From: Roseateles violae
GTDB taxonomy: Bacteria; Pseudomonadota; Gammaproteobacteria; Burkholderiales; Burkholderiaceae_C
Length of the DNA: 64,000 bases
Direction: 5' to 3'
NCBI RefSeq assembly: GCF_030410485.1
Contig: NZ_JAUHHC010000006.1
Span: forward strand, 124,001 to 188,000
Under the pieces are notes generated by a model. That model was not told the DNA's origin. It worked only from the letters and a program-made list of their open reading frames with translations, and ran no database searches. Of the stretch, positions 53,166 through 63,432 are shown piece by piece; positions within the stretch are counted from its first letter, which is position 1; the number at the start of each line of letters is the position of its first letter. The position numbers and the translations under genes are program-made.

Positions 53166-53687
53166 ATGCCGATTCCTCGTACCGCATTGACGACGATCTT
53201 GCTGGCCGCGACGGCGGCCACGGCCCAGGCCGCGGTCTACCGCTGCCCTGGCCCGCCGGTGCTCTACACCGATGCGCTGTCGGCCAAGGAGGCGCAGGAC
53301 AAGGGCTGCCGCACGATCGAGGGCACGCCGATCACGGTGATGTCGGCGCCGCGGCCACGCCCGGCCGGCAGCGCGCCGAACGGCGCGCCGCTCAATGGCG
53401 GCGAGGCGCGCGCTTCGGCGGGTGGCGCTGATGCACGCATCGATCCGCAGCAGCAGCGCCAGCGCGACAACGAGCGCCGCCGCGTGCTCGAGACCGAGCT
53501 GCGCGAGGCCGAAGCGCGGCTGGCCACGGCCCAGGCCGAATACGCCGGCGGCAGTGGCGAGAAGCGCGGCGACGAAAGCCGCAACTACCAGAAATACCTG
53601 GACCGCATGGCCGAACTCAAGGCCAGCATCAATCGCCAGGAAACCGATATCCAGGCGCTCAAGCGCGAGATCAGCAAGCTGCCCTGA
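53166..53687 (+). CDS. DUF4124-like secreted coiled-coil protein
   Basis: A 173-residue protein with a signal peptide (residues 1-22, ending AQA), a DUF4124-type start (AVYRCPGPPVLYTDALSAKEAQDKGCRTIEG with two Cys), a low-complexity Pro/Ala/Gly stretch, and a long coiled coil (about 100-170, QRQRDNERRRVLETELREAEA-like heptads). Small periplasmic proteins of this type commonly sit between glnA and ntrB in Burkholderiales as far as I remember; function unknown. No ribosome site is evident before the ATG. Confidence 0.75.
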   Translation: MPIPRTALTTILLAATAATAQAAVYRCPGPPVLYTDALSAKEAQDKGCRTIEGTPITVMSAPRPRPAGSAPNGAPLNGGEARASAGGADARIDPQQQRQRDNERRRVLETELREAEARLATAQAEYAGGSGEKRGDESRNYQKYLDRMAELKASINRQETDIQALKREISKLP

Positions 53688-53729
53688 GGCGGCGGCACCC
53701 TCTCGCGTCGGGGCGGCCGGTCAGCCCCG

Positions 53730-54836
53730 ATGAGCGAAGACCAAGAAAGCAAACCGCGCGACAGCGCGCGCTACGAGGCGCTGGACATGCTGGCCACGAT
53801 GGTGGCCGTCGTCCACCCGGGCGGCGAATGCGTGTTTGCCAACGCCGCCTTCGAGAACGTGCTGCGGCTCTCGCGCCGCGCGGTGCAGCGCGGCAATCTG
53901 TTCGACTGGTTCCAGGATGCCGGCCGGCTCAGCGACACGGTCGCCGGCGTCGCCGCCAACACCTATTCGAGCAGCCGCTTCGACGCCTTGCTGCGCTGCG
54001 GCGCGCGGCCGCAGGAGGAACTGCTGCCGGTCCATGTGATCGTCTCGCAGATGGACGGCCCGGGTGGGGACGTGCTGGTCGAGCTGATCGAGAACGCGCA
54101 GCAGGCGCGGCAGGACCGCGAGGAGCGCAGCCTGGACCAGGTGCAGGCGACCAAGGAGCTGACGCGCAATCTGGCGCACGAGATCAAGAACCCGCTGGGC
54201 GGCATCCGCGGTGCCGCGCAGTTATTGGCGATGGAGCTCCCGGCCGATGAATATGGGCCCGAGCTGGCCGAATACACGCAGGTCATCATCCACGAGGTCG
54301 ACCGACTGCAGTCGCTGGTCGACCGCCTGCTGGCGCCGCACCGCCACGCGCAGGTCGTGGCCGACGTCAACATCCATGAGATCTGCGAGCGGGTGCGTTC
54401 GCTGATCCTGGCCGAATACCCGCGCGGCCTGGCCATCGAGCGCGACTACGACACCTCGCTGCCGGATTTCCGCGGCGATCGCGAACAGCTGATCCAGGCG
54501 GTGCTGAACATCGTGCAGAACGCGGCCCAGGCGCTGCAGCGCCAGATCGCCGAAGGCGGCGCGCGCATCGTGCTGCGCACCCGGGTCGCACGCCAGGTCA
54601 CCATCGGCAAACAGCGCTGGCGCTTGGCACTGGAATTGCATGTGGAGGACAACGGCCCCGGTGTGCCGGCGGAGATCTTCGACCGCATCTTCTATCCGCT
54701 CGTCTCCGGACGCGATGGCGGTTCCGGTCTGGGCTTGACGCTGTCGCAGACCATCGTCCAGCAGCACCAAGGCATGATCGACTGCGAGAGCGAACCGGGC
54801 CGGACCGATTTTCGAATTACCCTGCCTTTGCCCTAG
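53730..54836 (+). CDS. glnL: Nitrogen regulation sensor kinase NtrB
   Basis: Cytoplasmic PAS histidine kinase that phosphorylates NtrC under nitrogen limitation and is controlled by PII. A PAS domain (about 16-120) is followed by the phospho-acceptor H150 in TRNLAHEIKNPLGG and an ATPase domain ending in YPLVSGRDGGSGLGLTLS. Length (368) is normal. It is followed 33 bases later by ntrC, with AAGGGGAG before that start, so they form an operon. Confidence 0.96.
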   Translation: MSEDQESKPRDSARYEALDMLATMVAVVHPGGECVFANAAFENVLRLSRRAVQRGNLFDWFQDAGRLSDTVAGVAANTYSSSRFDALLRCGARPQEELLPVHVIVSQMDGPGGDVLVELIENAQQARQDREERSLDQVQATKELTRNLAHEIKNPLGGIRGAAQLLAMELPADEYGPELAEYTQVIIHEVDRLQSLVDRLLAPHRHAQVVADVNIHEICERVRSLILAEYPRGLAIERDYDTSLPDFRGDREQLIQAVLNIVQNAAQALQRQIAEGGARIVLRTRVARQVTIGKQRWRLALELHVEDNGPGVPAEIFDRIFYPLVSGRDGGSGLGLTLSQTIVQQHQGMIDCESEPGRTDFRITLPLP

Positions 54837-54869
54837 CCGCATGGCGGCCGCGAAGGGGAGCATTGATTG

Positions 54870-56360
<1,491 letters not shown>

Positions 56361-56370
56361 GCCCCTCGTC

Positions 56371-56480
56371 CAAGGAGTACCTTGGGCGGTCCCCCGAGGG
56401 GACGGCGATGCTCGCGGGGAATGCCCCGCTCGCACATCGCCACGCGGGCCGGCTTGGGAGCGGTCCGGCGCTCGGCCCGT
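56371..56480 (-). repeat. Dispersed hairpin repeat, copy C
   Basis: Between ntrC and the next gene. Contains GTCCCC-CGA-GGGGAC (56389-56403) and a longer hairpin made of GGCGATG/CATCGCC (56404-56410, 56435-56441) enclosing GCGGGG-AATG-CCCCGC (56414-56429), then GGCTTGGGAGCGGTCCGGCGCTC. Read on the minus strand the outer blocks match copies A and B. Confidence 0.65.
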
Positions 56481-56500
56481 AAAACGCAGACCAAGACATC

Positions 56501-56962
56501 TTGAAAATCGAACTCGACGACCTGAGCCGCCCGCAGATCCACGCGCTGCTGAACGAACACCTGCAAAGCATGTACGAGCTGTCGCCGCCGGAGAGCGTCC
56601 ATGCATTGGACCTGTCCAAGCTGCGCCGGCCCGAGATCAGCTTCTGGAGCGTCTGGGACGGCGAGCAACTGCTCGGCTGCGGCGCGCTGAAGGAGCTGGA
56701 CAAGCGCCATGGCGAGATCAAGTCGATGCGCACACCTCAGCAGCTGCGCCGCCGTGGCGCCGGCCGCGCGGTGCTGAGCCATATCGTCGCCGTCGCCCGT
56801 GAGCGCGGCTATGAGCGGCTGAGCCTGGAGACCGGCCCGGCCGACGGCGGCTTCGAGGCGGCGCATCGGCTCTACCGCAGCTTCGGCTTCGAGGACTGCG
56901 GACCGTTCGCCGACTACAAGCCGGACCCGTTCAGCGTGTTCATGACACTGGCGCTGCGCTGA
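56501..56962 (+). CDS. GNAT-family N-acetyltransferase (YsnE-like)
   Basis: A 153-residue acetyltransferase. The acetyl-CoA loop RRRGAGRAVLSHIVAVARERG fits the Q/R-x-x-G-x-G/A motif, and the fold ends with AAHRLYRSFGFEDCGPFADY, typical of this subgroup of YsnE/PhnO-like enzymes. The start used is TTG: MKIELDDLSRPQIHALLNEH fits the family N-terminus and there is no ATG until codon 24. The upstream repeat copy C leaves little room for a promoter. Substrate unknown. Confidence 0.87.
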   Translation: MKIELDDLSRPQIHALLNEHLQSMYELSPPESVHALDLSKLRRPEISFWSVWDGEQLLGCGALKELDKRHGEIKSMRTPQQLRRRGAGRAVLSHIVAVARERGYERLSLETGPADGGFEAAHRLYRSFGFEDCGPFADYKPDPFSVFMTLALR

Positions 56963-57059
56963 TAGCGGACCATGACCGCGGCAGTTAGGCATTAAATTCA
57001 GGTGCAGGCCTAGATGCCTGAGAGGGCCGCTAACATGGGGCGAACCGACTACTGGCTCC

Positions 57060-57836
57060 ATGATGTGCCTGCTCAATTTGCATCGTGCCGTCGGGGCGCT
57101 GGCCCTCTTGTTCTGCATGCGGGTCCATGCCCACATTCCGTTTATCTTCGACTGGGTATGCCCGCTGGACGGCGAACGCTTCAGCAGTGTCAGTGAGTAC
57201 CCTGGGGCGCGGGGCGAACGGCCTGATTTCGCCGCCGGCGGTGTCAACGCCTACCTGGATGGACGGCACTGGGGTATCCCGCCGCGTCTAGTAGCAAGAG
57301 CACCGCAGTGCCCAGGCAATGGTTTTGTCCTTTACAAGGAAAAGTTCAGCAAACAAGAACTTTCGCGGCTCAGGGGCTTGGTCGCGTCCAGCGAGTATCA
57401 GCGCCTGCGTTCGGAAGTCGATCGGCATGAATTGCAGATTTGGCTGCGCCGAGCGATGGGGGCGCGGGAGCAGGATTTGCGCTATGACTTGTTGCACGCC
57501 AGCTGGCAGGCCGGGGACGAGGCGGCTTATCGACCCAGAGCCAGAGCGGCCCTGGCCGCTTTCACCCTTGCGTTGCAGCGCTCCAGCGTTGACAACCTTG
57601 AGCGTCTGACGGACGAGATGGTCGCCGGCGATCTCGAACGCCGCCTGCGCTACTTCGATGCGGCGAGGCAGCGATTCGAGGGACTCCGCTCGCAGGGAGA
57701 ACGGTTGCGGGCTGTGGCGGGATTGCCGGAGATCGTTGACTATCAGCTGGTACTCATTCAAAAGCGGGATAGCGCGCCGCACCTGACCCTTGCTGCGCAG
57801 GAGCAACTGCGCTATCTGCAGCGGCTTCCGAGTGAG
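57060..57836 (+). pseudogene. Secreted protein of unknown function lacking its own stop codon
   Basis: About 259 residues are coded before the frame runs into the neighbouring gene. A signal peptide (residues 1-24, HRAVGALALLFCMRVHA) is followed by VCPLDGERF, QCPGNGFVLYKEKFSKQE and ASWQAGD-like segments that recall an uncharacterised secreted family with a helical C-terminal region. The frame meets no stop until 58811, well inside the antisense strand of the MBL gene. GC content and third-codon GC are visibly lower than around it, which suggests transfer. I read it as 3' truncated or stop-lost. Two adjacent ATG codons are possible starts. Confidence 0.6.
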
Positions 57837-58772
57837 TCACCGGTCCAGCCAGACCGCCAGCCCCTGCGCATTCAGCTCGATGTCCATCGCCAGCAGCTGC
57901 AGCTGCCGCTCCGGCGCCAGCATCGAGCCATGGGCACGCAGGCGTTCCAGATAGATCGCCGCCAGGCCGGCCTTCAGCCGTTCGTGGCGCTCGTCCGCAT
58001 CCTTCAGCGCCAGCGCCAGCGCCACCATCTCGTCGATCTGGCCCAGCAGCAGCGCGGCCAGGCGCTCGACCTCGCCGACGCGGCCGTAGTGCGTCAGATA
58101 CATGGACTGGGGGCCGAGGCCCAGCAGCCGCGCGATCGAGGCCTTCAGCGCCGGCGGGTCGAACTGCACCGGCGTGCTGGTCGGCAGGATCCAGGGACCT
58201 TGCCGCGTGTCGAACTCGCGGTAGGACAGGCCGAAGGTGTCGCCGGTGAAGCAGCCGCGGCTTTGCGCGTCCCAGATGCAATGGTGATGCCGCGCATGGC
58301 CCGGCGTGTCGAGGATCAGCAGCGGCCGGCCGGCCAGCTCGATCACCTGGCCATCACGGCTCGCCTCGACGCGTTCGGCCGGCACCGGGACCAGCTCGCC
58401 ATAGGAGCGCTGCATCTCCTGCTCGCCATAGACGGCCAGCGCGCCGTCCCACAGCGCGCGCGGATCGACCATATGGCGCAGGCCGCGCGGATGCACCAGC
58501 AGGCGCGCGGTGGGCAGCGACTGCATCAGCAGGCCGACGCCGCCGGCATGGTCGAGGTGCACATGGGTCGGGATCACCCAGTCGACGCCGTCCGGCGCCA
58601 GGCCCAGCCGGTCGAGCGCCGCCAGCAGCCGCGGCACGGCATGGTTGGTGCCGGTGTCGATGAAGGCGGCGCGGCCGTTCTCGACGACGAGATAGGCGGC
58701 GTCGAAGCGCGGGCGCTGGAAGCCGGTGTCGATCGCGTAGAGGCCATGGCCGAGATCCTCGATGAAGTCCAT
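57837..58772 (-). CDS. MBL-fold metallohydrolase
   Basis: A 311-residue metallo-beta-lactamase-fold enzyme. It has the zinc motif THVHLDHAGG (HxHxDH), the distal His of LDTPGHARHHH and the Asp in GCFTGDTFGL, then LTHYGRVG, so the binuclear site is complete. Members of this glyoxalase II-like subgroup hydrolyse thioesters or lactones. The C-terminus DIELNAQGLAVWLDR is intact. The ATG at 58770-58772 follows AAGGAG; the frame further upstream is a shadow. It is divergent from the deformylase gene, 56 bases apart. Confidence 0.9.
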   Translation of the reverse strand: MDFIEDLGHGLYAIDTGFQRPRFDAAYLVVENGRAAFIDTGTNHAVPRLLAALDRLGLAPDGVDWVIPTHVHLDHAGGVGLLMQSLPTARLLVHPRGLRHMVDPRALWDGALAVYGEQEMQRSYGELVPVPAERVEASRDGQVIELAGRPLLILDTPGHARHHHCIWDAQSRGCFTGDTFGLSYREFDTRQGPWILPTSTPVQFDPPALKASIARLLGLGPQSMYLTHYGRVGEVERLAALLLGQIDEMVALALALKDADERHERLKAGLAAIYLERLRAHGSMLAPERQLQLLAMDIELNAQGLAVWLDR

Positions 58773-58828
58773 GCCGTCCGTCTCCTTCTTAGAATGCGGC
58801 AGCAACGATAGCGCAGGGAGACGAGCGA

Positions 58829-59371
58829 ATGGCCGTGCACGAGATTCTGAAGATGGGCGACCCGCGGCTCTTGCGGGTGGCCAAGCCGGTGCCCGCGAGC
58901 GACTTCGGCTCGCCGGCGCTGAAGACGCTGATCGCCGATATGTTCGAGACCATGGTGGCCGCCAATGGCGCCGGCCTGGCCGCGCCGCAGATTGGCGTCG
59001 ATCTGCAGCTGGTGATCTTCGGCTATGAGCGCAATGTGCGCTATCCGGACGCGCCACCGGTGCCGCCGACCGTGCTGATCAACCCGGTCATCACGCCGCT
59101 GGACGAGCGGATGGAGGAGGGCTGGGAAGGCTGCCTCTCGGTGCCCGGCCTGCGCGGCGTTGTCGAGCGCCATGCGCGGCTGCGCTACAGCGGCTTCGAC
59201 GCCGACGGCCGGCCTATCGAGCGCGAGGCCGAGGGCTTCCACGCCCGCGTGGTCCAGCATGAATGCGACCACCTGCTGGGCCTGCTCTACCCGATGCGGG
59301 TGAAGGACTTCAGCCGCTTCGGCTTCACCTCGGTGCTGTTCCCCGAACTCGATCCGAACAGCGACGATTGA
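58829..59371 (+). CDS. def: Peptide deformylase
   Basis: Removes the N-formyl group from nascent proteins using a metal. The 180 residues contain the three family motifs [18 protein letters not shown] (metal Cys) and HECDHLLG (metal His pair and catalytic Glu). AGGGAGACGAGCG precedes the ATG. The last residues include an acidic tail. The second deformylase usually found next to fmt would lie elsewhere in the genome, so this is probably a paralogue; that is inference. Confidence 0.95.
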   Translation: MAVHEILKMGDPRLLRVAKPVPASDFGSPALKTLIADMFETMVAANGAGLAAPQIGVDLQLVIFGYERNVRYPDAPPVPPTVLINPVITPLDERMEEGWEGCLSVPGLRGVVERHARLRYSGFDADGRPIEREAEGFHARVVQHECDHLLGLLYPMRVKDFSRFGFTSVLFPELDPNSDD

Positions 59372-59480
59372 GCGGGATGGTGCCGGCCGGCTGTTGAAAA
59401 GTTTTGTAAGACGGTCGGCGGCGGGCGGCGCTCGGGCGTTGTATCCCAACCGAGGAGCCCCCTTTGCCCACCAACGCCGC

Positions 59481-61631
59481 ATGAACGCAGCCGCCCCCCA
59501 AACATCGCACCGAATTGCCGGCCTCTGGCGCCGCGCGCTCTGGTTCCAGCTGGCGCTGGCCCTGCTGATAGGCCTGGCCCGCCCGGCCGCCGCGCAGAGC
59601 GAGCTGCAGATGGCCGACCCGCCGGCGCGCGTCGGCCGCATTGCCGAGGTCTATGGCGATGCCTGGCTGTTCGATACCGAGGCCAAGGACTGGGTGCGCG
59701 TCTCCCGCAACCAGACCATTGGCCAGGGCGATCGCCTGCGCACCGACGAGCGCTCGCGCGTCGCGCTGCGCATCGGCTCGACCAGCGTCTGGCTGGACGA
59801 GCGCAGCGATCTGGAGTTCACCCTGCTCGACGAGGGCCAGGTGCTGCTGTCGCTGGACAAGGGCGATCTGGGCCTGCGCCTGCGCTCGCCGGATGCGGCG
59901 ACCGACTACAAGATCCGCACCCGCGAGGGCACGCTGATTCCCGAGAACAAGGGCCTGTACCGGATCGAGCAGATCGACCGCGGCGCGCGCGCCTTCGCCT
60001 GGGCGGGGCGGCTGCGCTTCGAATCGTCGCGCGGCAGCGAGATTGCCCCGACCCTGCTGGAACCCGGCGAGCAGGCCGAGTTCTGGTGGGCCGGCGGTCC
60101 GCGCGTCGAGCGCCAGCGCATCGAGGGCAACAACGACGGCTTCGCCGACTGGATGCTGAGCCAGGACCAGCGCGAGGCCGGCATTGCCGTCGCCGAGAGC
60201 CAGCGCTATGTGTCGCCGGAGATGACCGGCGCCGAGGAACTCGATCGCCACGGCCGCTGGGAGCAGTCGCCCGAGTACGGCGCCGTCTGGACGCCTTACC
60301 AGGTCGCCGTCGACTGGGCCCCCTATCGCTATGGCCACTGGGCCTGGACGCGCTACTGGGGCTGGGCCTGGGTCGACGACGCGCCCTGGGGCTTCGCGCC
60401 GTTCCACTATGGCCGCTGGGTCATGTGGGGCGGTCGCTGGTGCTGGGCGCCGGGCCGCTATGTGGCGCGGCCGGTCTACTCGCCGGCCCTGGTCGCCTGG
60501 GTGGGCACCGGCGCGGTCAGTGTCGGCGTCAGCGTCGGCGGCCGCCCGCCGCCGCCGCGCTATGGCTGGTATCCGCTGGCCCCGCGCGAGAACTATGTGC
60601 CGGCCTACCGCCATACGCCGACCTATATGCGCCGCATCAACGGCGACCATGATCCGGTGACGGTCGAGCGCCCGCACCGCAACCGCGACGTCGCCGGCGC
60701 GATCAGCTACCTGCCGGCGCACACCGGTCCGGCGCGGCCGCTGCCGCCGCAGGCCGTGCCAAGGGAGCAGCTGCGTCCGATGCCGGCTCCGCCGCCGCGC
60801 AATGAATTCGTCGGCATGGCACGGCCCGATGCCGGCAATGCCCGCCCGGCGCCGCCGACTATGGGCTGGCGCAGCAACGAACCGGGCGGCCGCCGTGGTG
60901 ATCGCGATCGTGGCGAGCGCGCGGGCCCGCCGCGCCCCGAGCGCACGCCGCCGGCCCAGCAGCTGCAGGTCCAGCCGCAACAGCCCCAGCAGGAGCTGCC
61001 GCCGATGTCGCTTCCCGAGCGTGCGCAGCGCGGGCTGCTGCCGCAGCAGCAGGCGCAGCAACCGCAAGCGCAACCGGTGCCGCAACAGCAGCGGCCCTGG
61101 CAGGCCGGCCGCGGCGATCAGCAGCCGCAGCCGCAGCGCGAGGCCCCGACCGTCGTGCCGCGCGCGATGCCGCCGAACGGCGCCGTCGACCTCATGACGC
61201 CCAATGCGCAGCGCCAGATGGAGCGTGCCCAGGAGCGGCTGCAGGAACGCAGCGCCGAACAGCAGCCGCAGCGGCAGGAGCAGAGGCAGGAGCAAGGCTG
61301 GCGGCGCCACCAGGCCGAGCGCATGCAGCAGCAGCAACAGGAACAGCAGCAGCAACGCCAGGAGCAGCAACGCCAGGAGCAGCAGCAGGCCCCGCAAGGC
61401 ATCCGGCCGCAGATCCAGCAGCAGCCGCAGCCCTATTCGCGTCCGGTCGAGCCGCCGCGCGCTGCGCAGGCGCAGCCTCAGCAGCAGGCGATGCCGCAGC
61501 CGGTGATCGCGCCGCCACCGCAGCCGCAACAGCCGTCGCCGCAGCAACAACACCGCGGCCGCGGCGGCGACAGCAACGACGACGGCAACCGCGGCTCGCG
61601 CTCCGGCCGCGCCGGCCAGCAGGAGCGCTGA
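59481..61631 (+). CDS. FecR/DUF6600-type secreted protein with a Gln/Pro/Arg-rich tail
   Basis: A 716-residue exported protein. After an uncleaved or signal-type N-terminal helix (about 25-45) comes a FecR-like beta domain (about 50-190, AEVYGDAWLFDTEAKDWVRV and DERSDLEFTLLDEG), then a region with repeated G-x-W aromatic units (about 260-340, GRWEQSPEYGAVWTP, APYRYGHWAW, PFHYGRWVMWG), as in DUF6600/YXWV proteins. From about 480 the sequence is almost only Gln, Pro, Arg and Ala. Function unknown; the first half suggests a signal or binding role at the envelope. The ATG at 59481 is one of two possible starts. Confidence 0.8.
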   Translation: MNAAAPQTSHRIAGLWRRALWFQLALALLIGLARPAAAQSELQMADPPARVGRIAEVYGDAWLFDTEAKDWVRVSRNQTIGQGDRLRTDERSRVALRIGSTSVWLDERSDLEFTLLDEGQVLLSLDKGDLGLRLRSPDAATDYKIRTREGTLIPENKGLYRIEQIDRGARAFAWAGRLRFESSRGSEIAPTLLEPGEQAEFWWAGGPRVERQRIEGNNDGFADWMLSQDQREAGIAVAESQRYVSPEMTGAEELDRHGRWEQSPEYGAVWTPYQVAVDWAPYRYGHWAWTRYWGWAWVDDAPWGFAPFHYGRWVMWGGRWCWAPGRYVARPVYSPALVAWVGTGAVSVGVSVGGRPPPPRYGWYPLAPRENYVPAYRHTPTYMRRINGDHDPVTVERPHRNRDVAGAISYLPAHTGPARPLPPQAVPREQLRPMPAPPPRNEFVGMARPDAGNARPAPPTMGWRSNEPGGRRGDRDRGERAGPPRPERTPPAQQLQVQPQQPQQELPPMSLPERAQRGLLPQQQAQQPQAQPVPQQQRPWQAGRGDQQPQPQREAPTVVPRAMPPNGAVDLMTPNAQRQMERAQERLQERSAEQQPQRQEQRQEQGWRRHQAERMQQQQQEQQQQRQEQQRQEQQQAPQGIRPQIQQQPQPYSRPVEPPRAAQAQPQQQAMPQPVIAPPPQPQQPSPQQQHRGRGGDSNDDGNRGSRSGRAGQQER

Positions 61632-61659
61632 GCGTCAGGGGGCCATGCCCGCCGCTCGC

Positions 61660-62352
61660 TCAGAGCAGCGGCTGCAGCGCCGGCCAGACATTGTCCAGCA
61701 TCTGCGGATGCGCCCGCGCCAGCGGGTGGATGCGGTCGGCCTGGAACCAGGCCTCGGCGTCGGGCCGGTCGGCCACGCCCTTCAGCAGAAAGGGCACGAG
61801 GGCGACCTTCTCCGTCTGGGCGACCCGCTCGTACAGCGCCGCGAAGTCGCGCCCGTAGCTGGCGCCGTAATTCGGCGGCAGTTGCATGCCCAGCAGCAGC
61901 ACCTTGGCGCCGGCCGCCTTGGCGGCCTTCACCATCGCCAGCAGATTGTCCTCGCTGCTCTTCAGCGGCAGGCCGCGCAGGGCGTCGTTGCCGCCCAGCT
62001 CGATGATGACGATGGCCGGCTTGCGCTGCTGCAGCAGCGCCGGCAGCCGCGCGCGTCCGCCGGCCGTCGTGTCGCCGCTGATGCTGGCATTGAGCAGCTG
62101 CTGCGGGCGCTTTTGCTGCGCCAGCCGCTGCTCGAGCAGCGCGACCCAGCCCTGGCCGCGCGGCAGGCCGTACTCGGCCGACAGGCTGTCGCCGAGGACC
62201 AGGATCAGCGGCCCTGCCGACGCTGCCTGCTTGGCCGCCGCGGCGCTGGCAAGACCTGGCACCGTGAGGGCCAGCGCCAAGGCGCTACAGTGCAGCAGGT
62301 ATCCTCGCCGATTCGGCGGCGCTCCAGGCGCTCCACGACCATCACGCTTCAT
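61660..62352 (-). CDS. tesA: Periplasmic TesA-type GDSL esterase/lysophospholipase
   Basis: A multifunctional esterase (arylesterase, thioesterase, lysophospholipase) secreted to the periplasm. The 230 residues start with a signal region (about 18-38), block I LGDSLSAEYGL (nucleophile S56), block III ELGGNDALRG and block V ADRIHPLARAH (Asp and His), giving the full SGNH set. The start is ATG at 62352 or 62358. It is divergent from ybbA; only 13 bases separate the two ATGs, so the two promoters must overlap the opposite gene's 5' end. Confidence 0.93.
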   Translation of the reverse strand: MKRDGRGAPGAPPNRRGYLLHCSALALALTVPGLASAAAAKQAASAGPLILVLGDSLSAEYGLPRGQGWVALLEQRLAQQKRPQQLLNASISGDTTAGGRARLPALLQQRKPAIVIIELGGNDALRGLPLKSSEDNLLAMVKAAKAAGAKVLLLGMQLPPNYGASYGRDFAALYERVAQTEKVALVPFLLKGVADRPDAEAWFQADRIHPLARAHPQMLDNVWPALQPLL

Positions 62353-62365
62353 CACCATCCTGTCC

Positions 62366-63043
62366 ATGTCCGTCCATCTGATCGAAGTCGACGCCGTCAG
62401 CAAGAAGGTGCAGGACGCCACCGGCGAGCTGACGATTCTGCATGACATCAGCTTCGGCCTGCGCGAACGCGAGTCGGTTGCCATCGTCGGCGCCTCCGGC
62501 TCGGGCAAGAGCACCTTGCTGGCCATCCTGGCCGGGCTGGACCGGCCCAGCAGCGGCACCGTGCGCCTGCGCGGCCAGGACCTGTTCGCGCTCAGCGAAG
62601 ACCAGCGCGCCGCCGTGCGCGGCGCCGAGCTCGGCTTCGTGTTCCAGAGCTTCCAGCTGCTGCCGAACCTGAACGCGCTGGAGAACGTGATGCTGCCGCT
62701 GGAGTTGCGCGGCGAGCGCGAGGCCAAGGCGCTGGCGACGCGGATGCTGGAGCGCGTCGGCCTCGGCCAGCGCCTGGGCCATTACCCGCGCGTGCTGTCC
62801 GGCGGCGAGCAGCAGCGGGTCGCGCTGGCGCGCGCCTTCGTCCAGCGGCCGGCGCTCTTGCTGGCCGATGAACCGACCGGCAGCCTCGACTTCGCCACCG
62901 GCGCCCAGGTGATGGCGCTGATGTTCGAGATGAACCGCGAGGCCGGCACGACCCTGGTGCTGGTCACCCACGACCCGGCGATCGCGCAGCGCTGCGAGCG
63001 GCAGCTGCATATCGAGGCCGGCACCCTGTCCCCGCTGCAATGA
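62366..63043 (+). CDS. ybbA: ABC transporter ATP-binding protein YbbA-like
   Basis: A 225-residue LolD/MacB-type ATPase. Walker A GASGSGKST, Q-loop region FVFQSFQLLP, signature LSGGEQQRVALARA and Walker B LLLADEPTGSLD are all intact. In related genomes the next gene codes for the large FtsX-type permease YbbP, with which it would form an exporter near tesA; that permease is absent here, so the partner must lie elsewhere or be lost. The ATG has no clear ribosome site and stands very close to the tesA start. Its TGA overlaps the next ATG (ATGA). Confidence 0.92.
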   Translation: MSVHLIEVDAVSKKVQDATGELTILHDISFGLRERESVAIVGASGSGKSTLLAILAGLDRPSSGTVRLRGQDLFALSEDQRAAVRGAELGFVFQSFQLLPNLNALENVMLPLELRGEREAKALATRMLERVGLGQRLGHYPRVLSGGEQQRVALARAFVQRPALLLADEPTGSLDFATGAQVMALMFEMNREAGTTLVLVTHDPAIAQRCERQLHIEAGTLSPLQ

Positions 63044-63432
63044 GGCGCCGGCTGCGCTCGGCGGCGCTGGCGCTCCTGGGCCTGCTGGCGCTGACCTTTG
63101 TCTTCTTCCGCTGGACGCCACTGGCGCTGCCCGGCGTCGAAGTGATGCCCGAGGCCTGCCGCTTCGAGCCGACGACCGCGGCGCCGGCACGCGGCGCCTG
63201 GTCCGGCACGCGCTACGAGCTGCTGATCGAGCAGACGCAGAACTGCGCCGACGTGCTGGACAGCGCCGCGGTGCAGCGCCTGGGCGGCCATCTGTTCGTG
63301 CGCGCGCGCTACCGCGCCCCGGGCGACGGCGTGGCCACCGGCTGCAACTGCCTGCACCGCAGCCGGCTCCTCATTCCGGACCTGCCGCCGCAGCCGCAGG
63401 ACTTCCGGATCCACGTCTATGGCTGGCTCTGA
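63040..63432 (+). CDS. Small membrane-anchored protein of unknown function
   Basis: A 130-residue protein with a short basic N-terminus, one membrane helix (about residues 7-26, ALALLGLLALTFVFFRW) and a soluble domain with four Cys (ACRFEP, NCADVL, GCNCLH), which suggests an oxidised periplasmic domain. No family recognised. The start overlaps the ybbA stop, so it is translated with it; its position where the YbbP permease would be expected makes a link to the ABC protein possible. Confidence 0.75.
   Translation: MRRRLRSAALALLGLLALTFVFFRWTPLALPGVEVMPEACRFEPTTAAPARGAWSGTRYELLIEQTQNCADVLDSAAVQRLGGHLFVRARYRAPGDGVATGCNCLHRSRLLIPDLPPQPQDFRIHVYGWL

Noticed and set aside
56984-57034. GTTAGGC followed 44 bases later by CTAAC, resembling integron attC cores, and a nearby CTGAGAG as in TPP riboswitches
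   Set aside because: The order of the cores is wrong for attC on both strands, no integrase is seen, and the second half of the TPP riboswitch is absent.
57837-58811. Continuation of the plus-strand frame from 57060 to 58811
   Set aside because: This part is antisense to the intact MBL-fold gene and shows the shadow-ORF composition, so it is not protein-coding in this frame.
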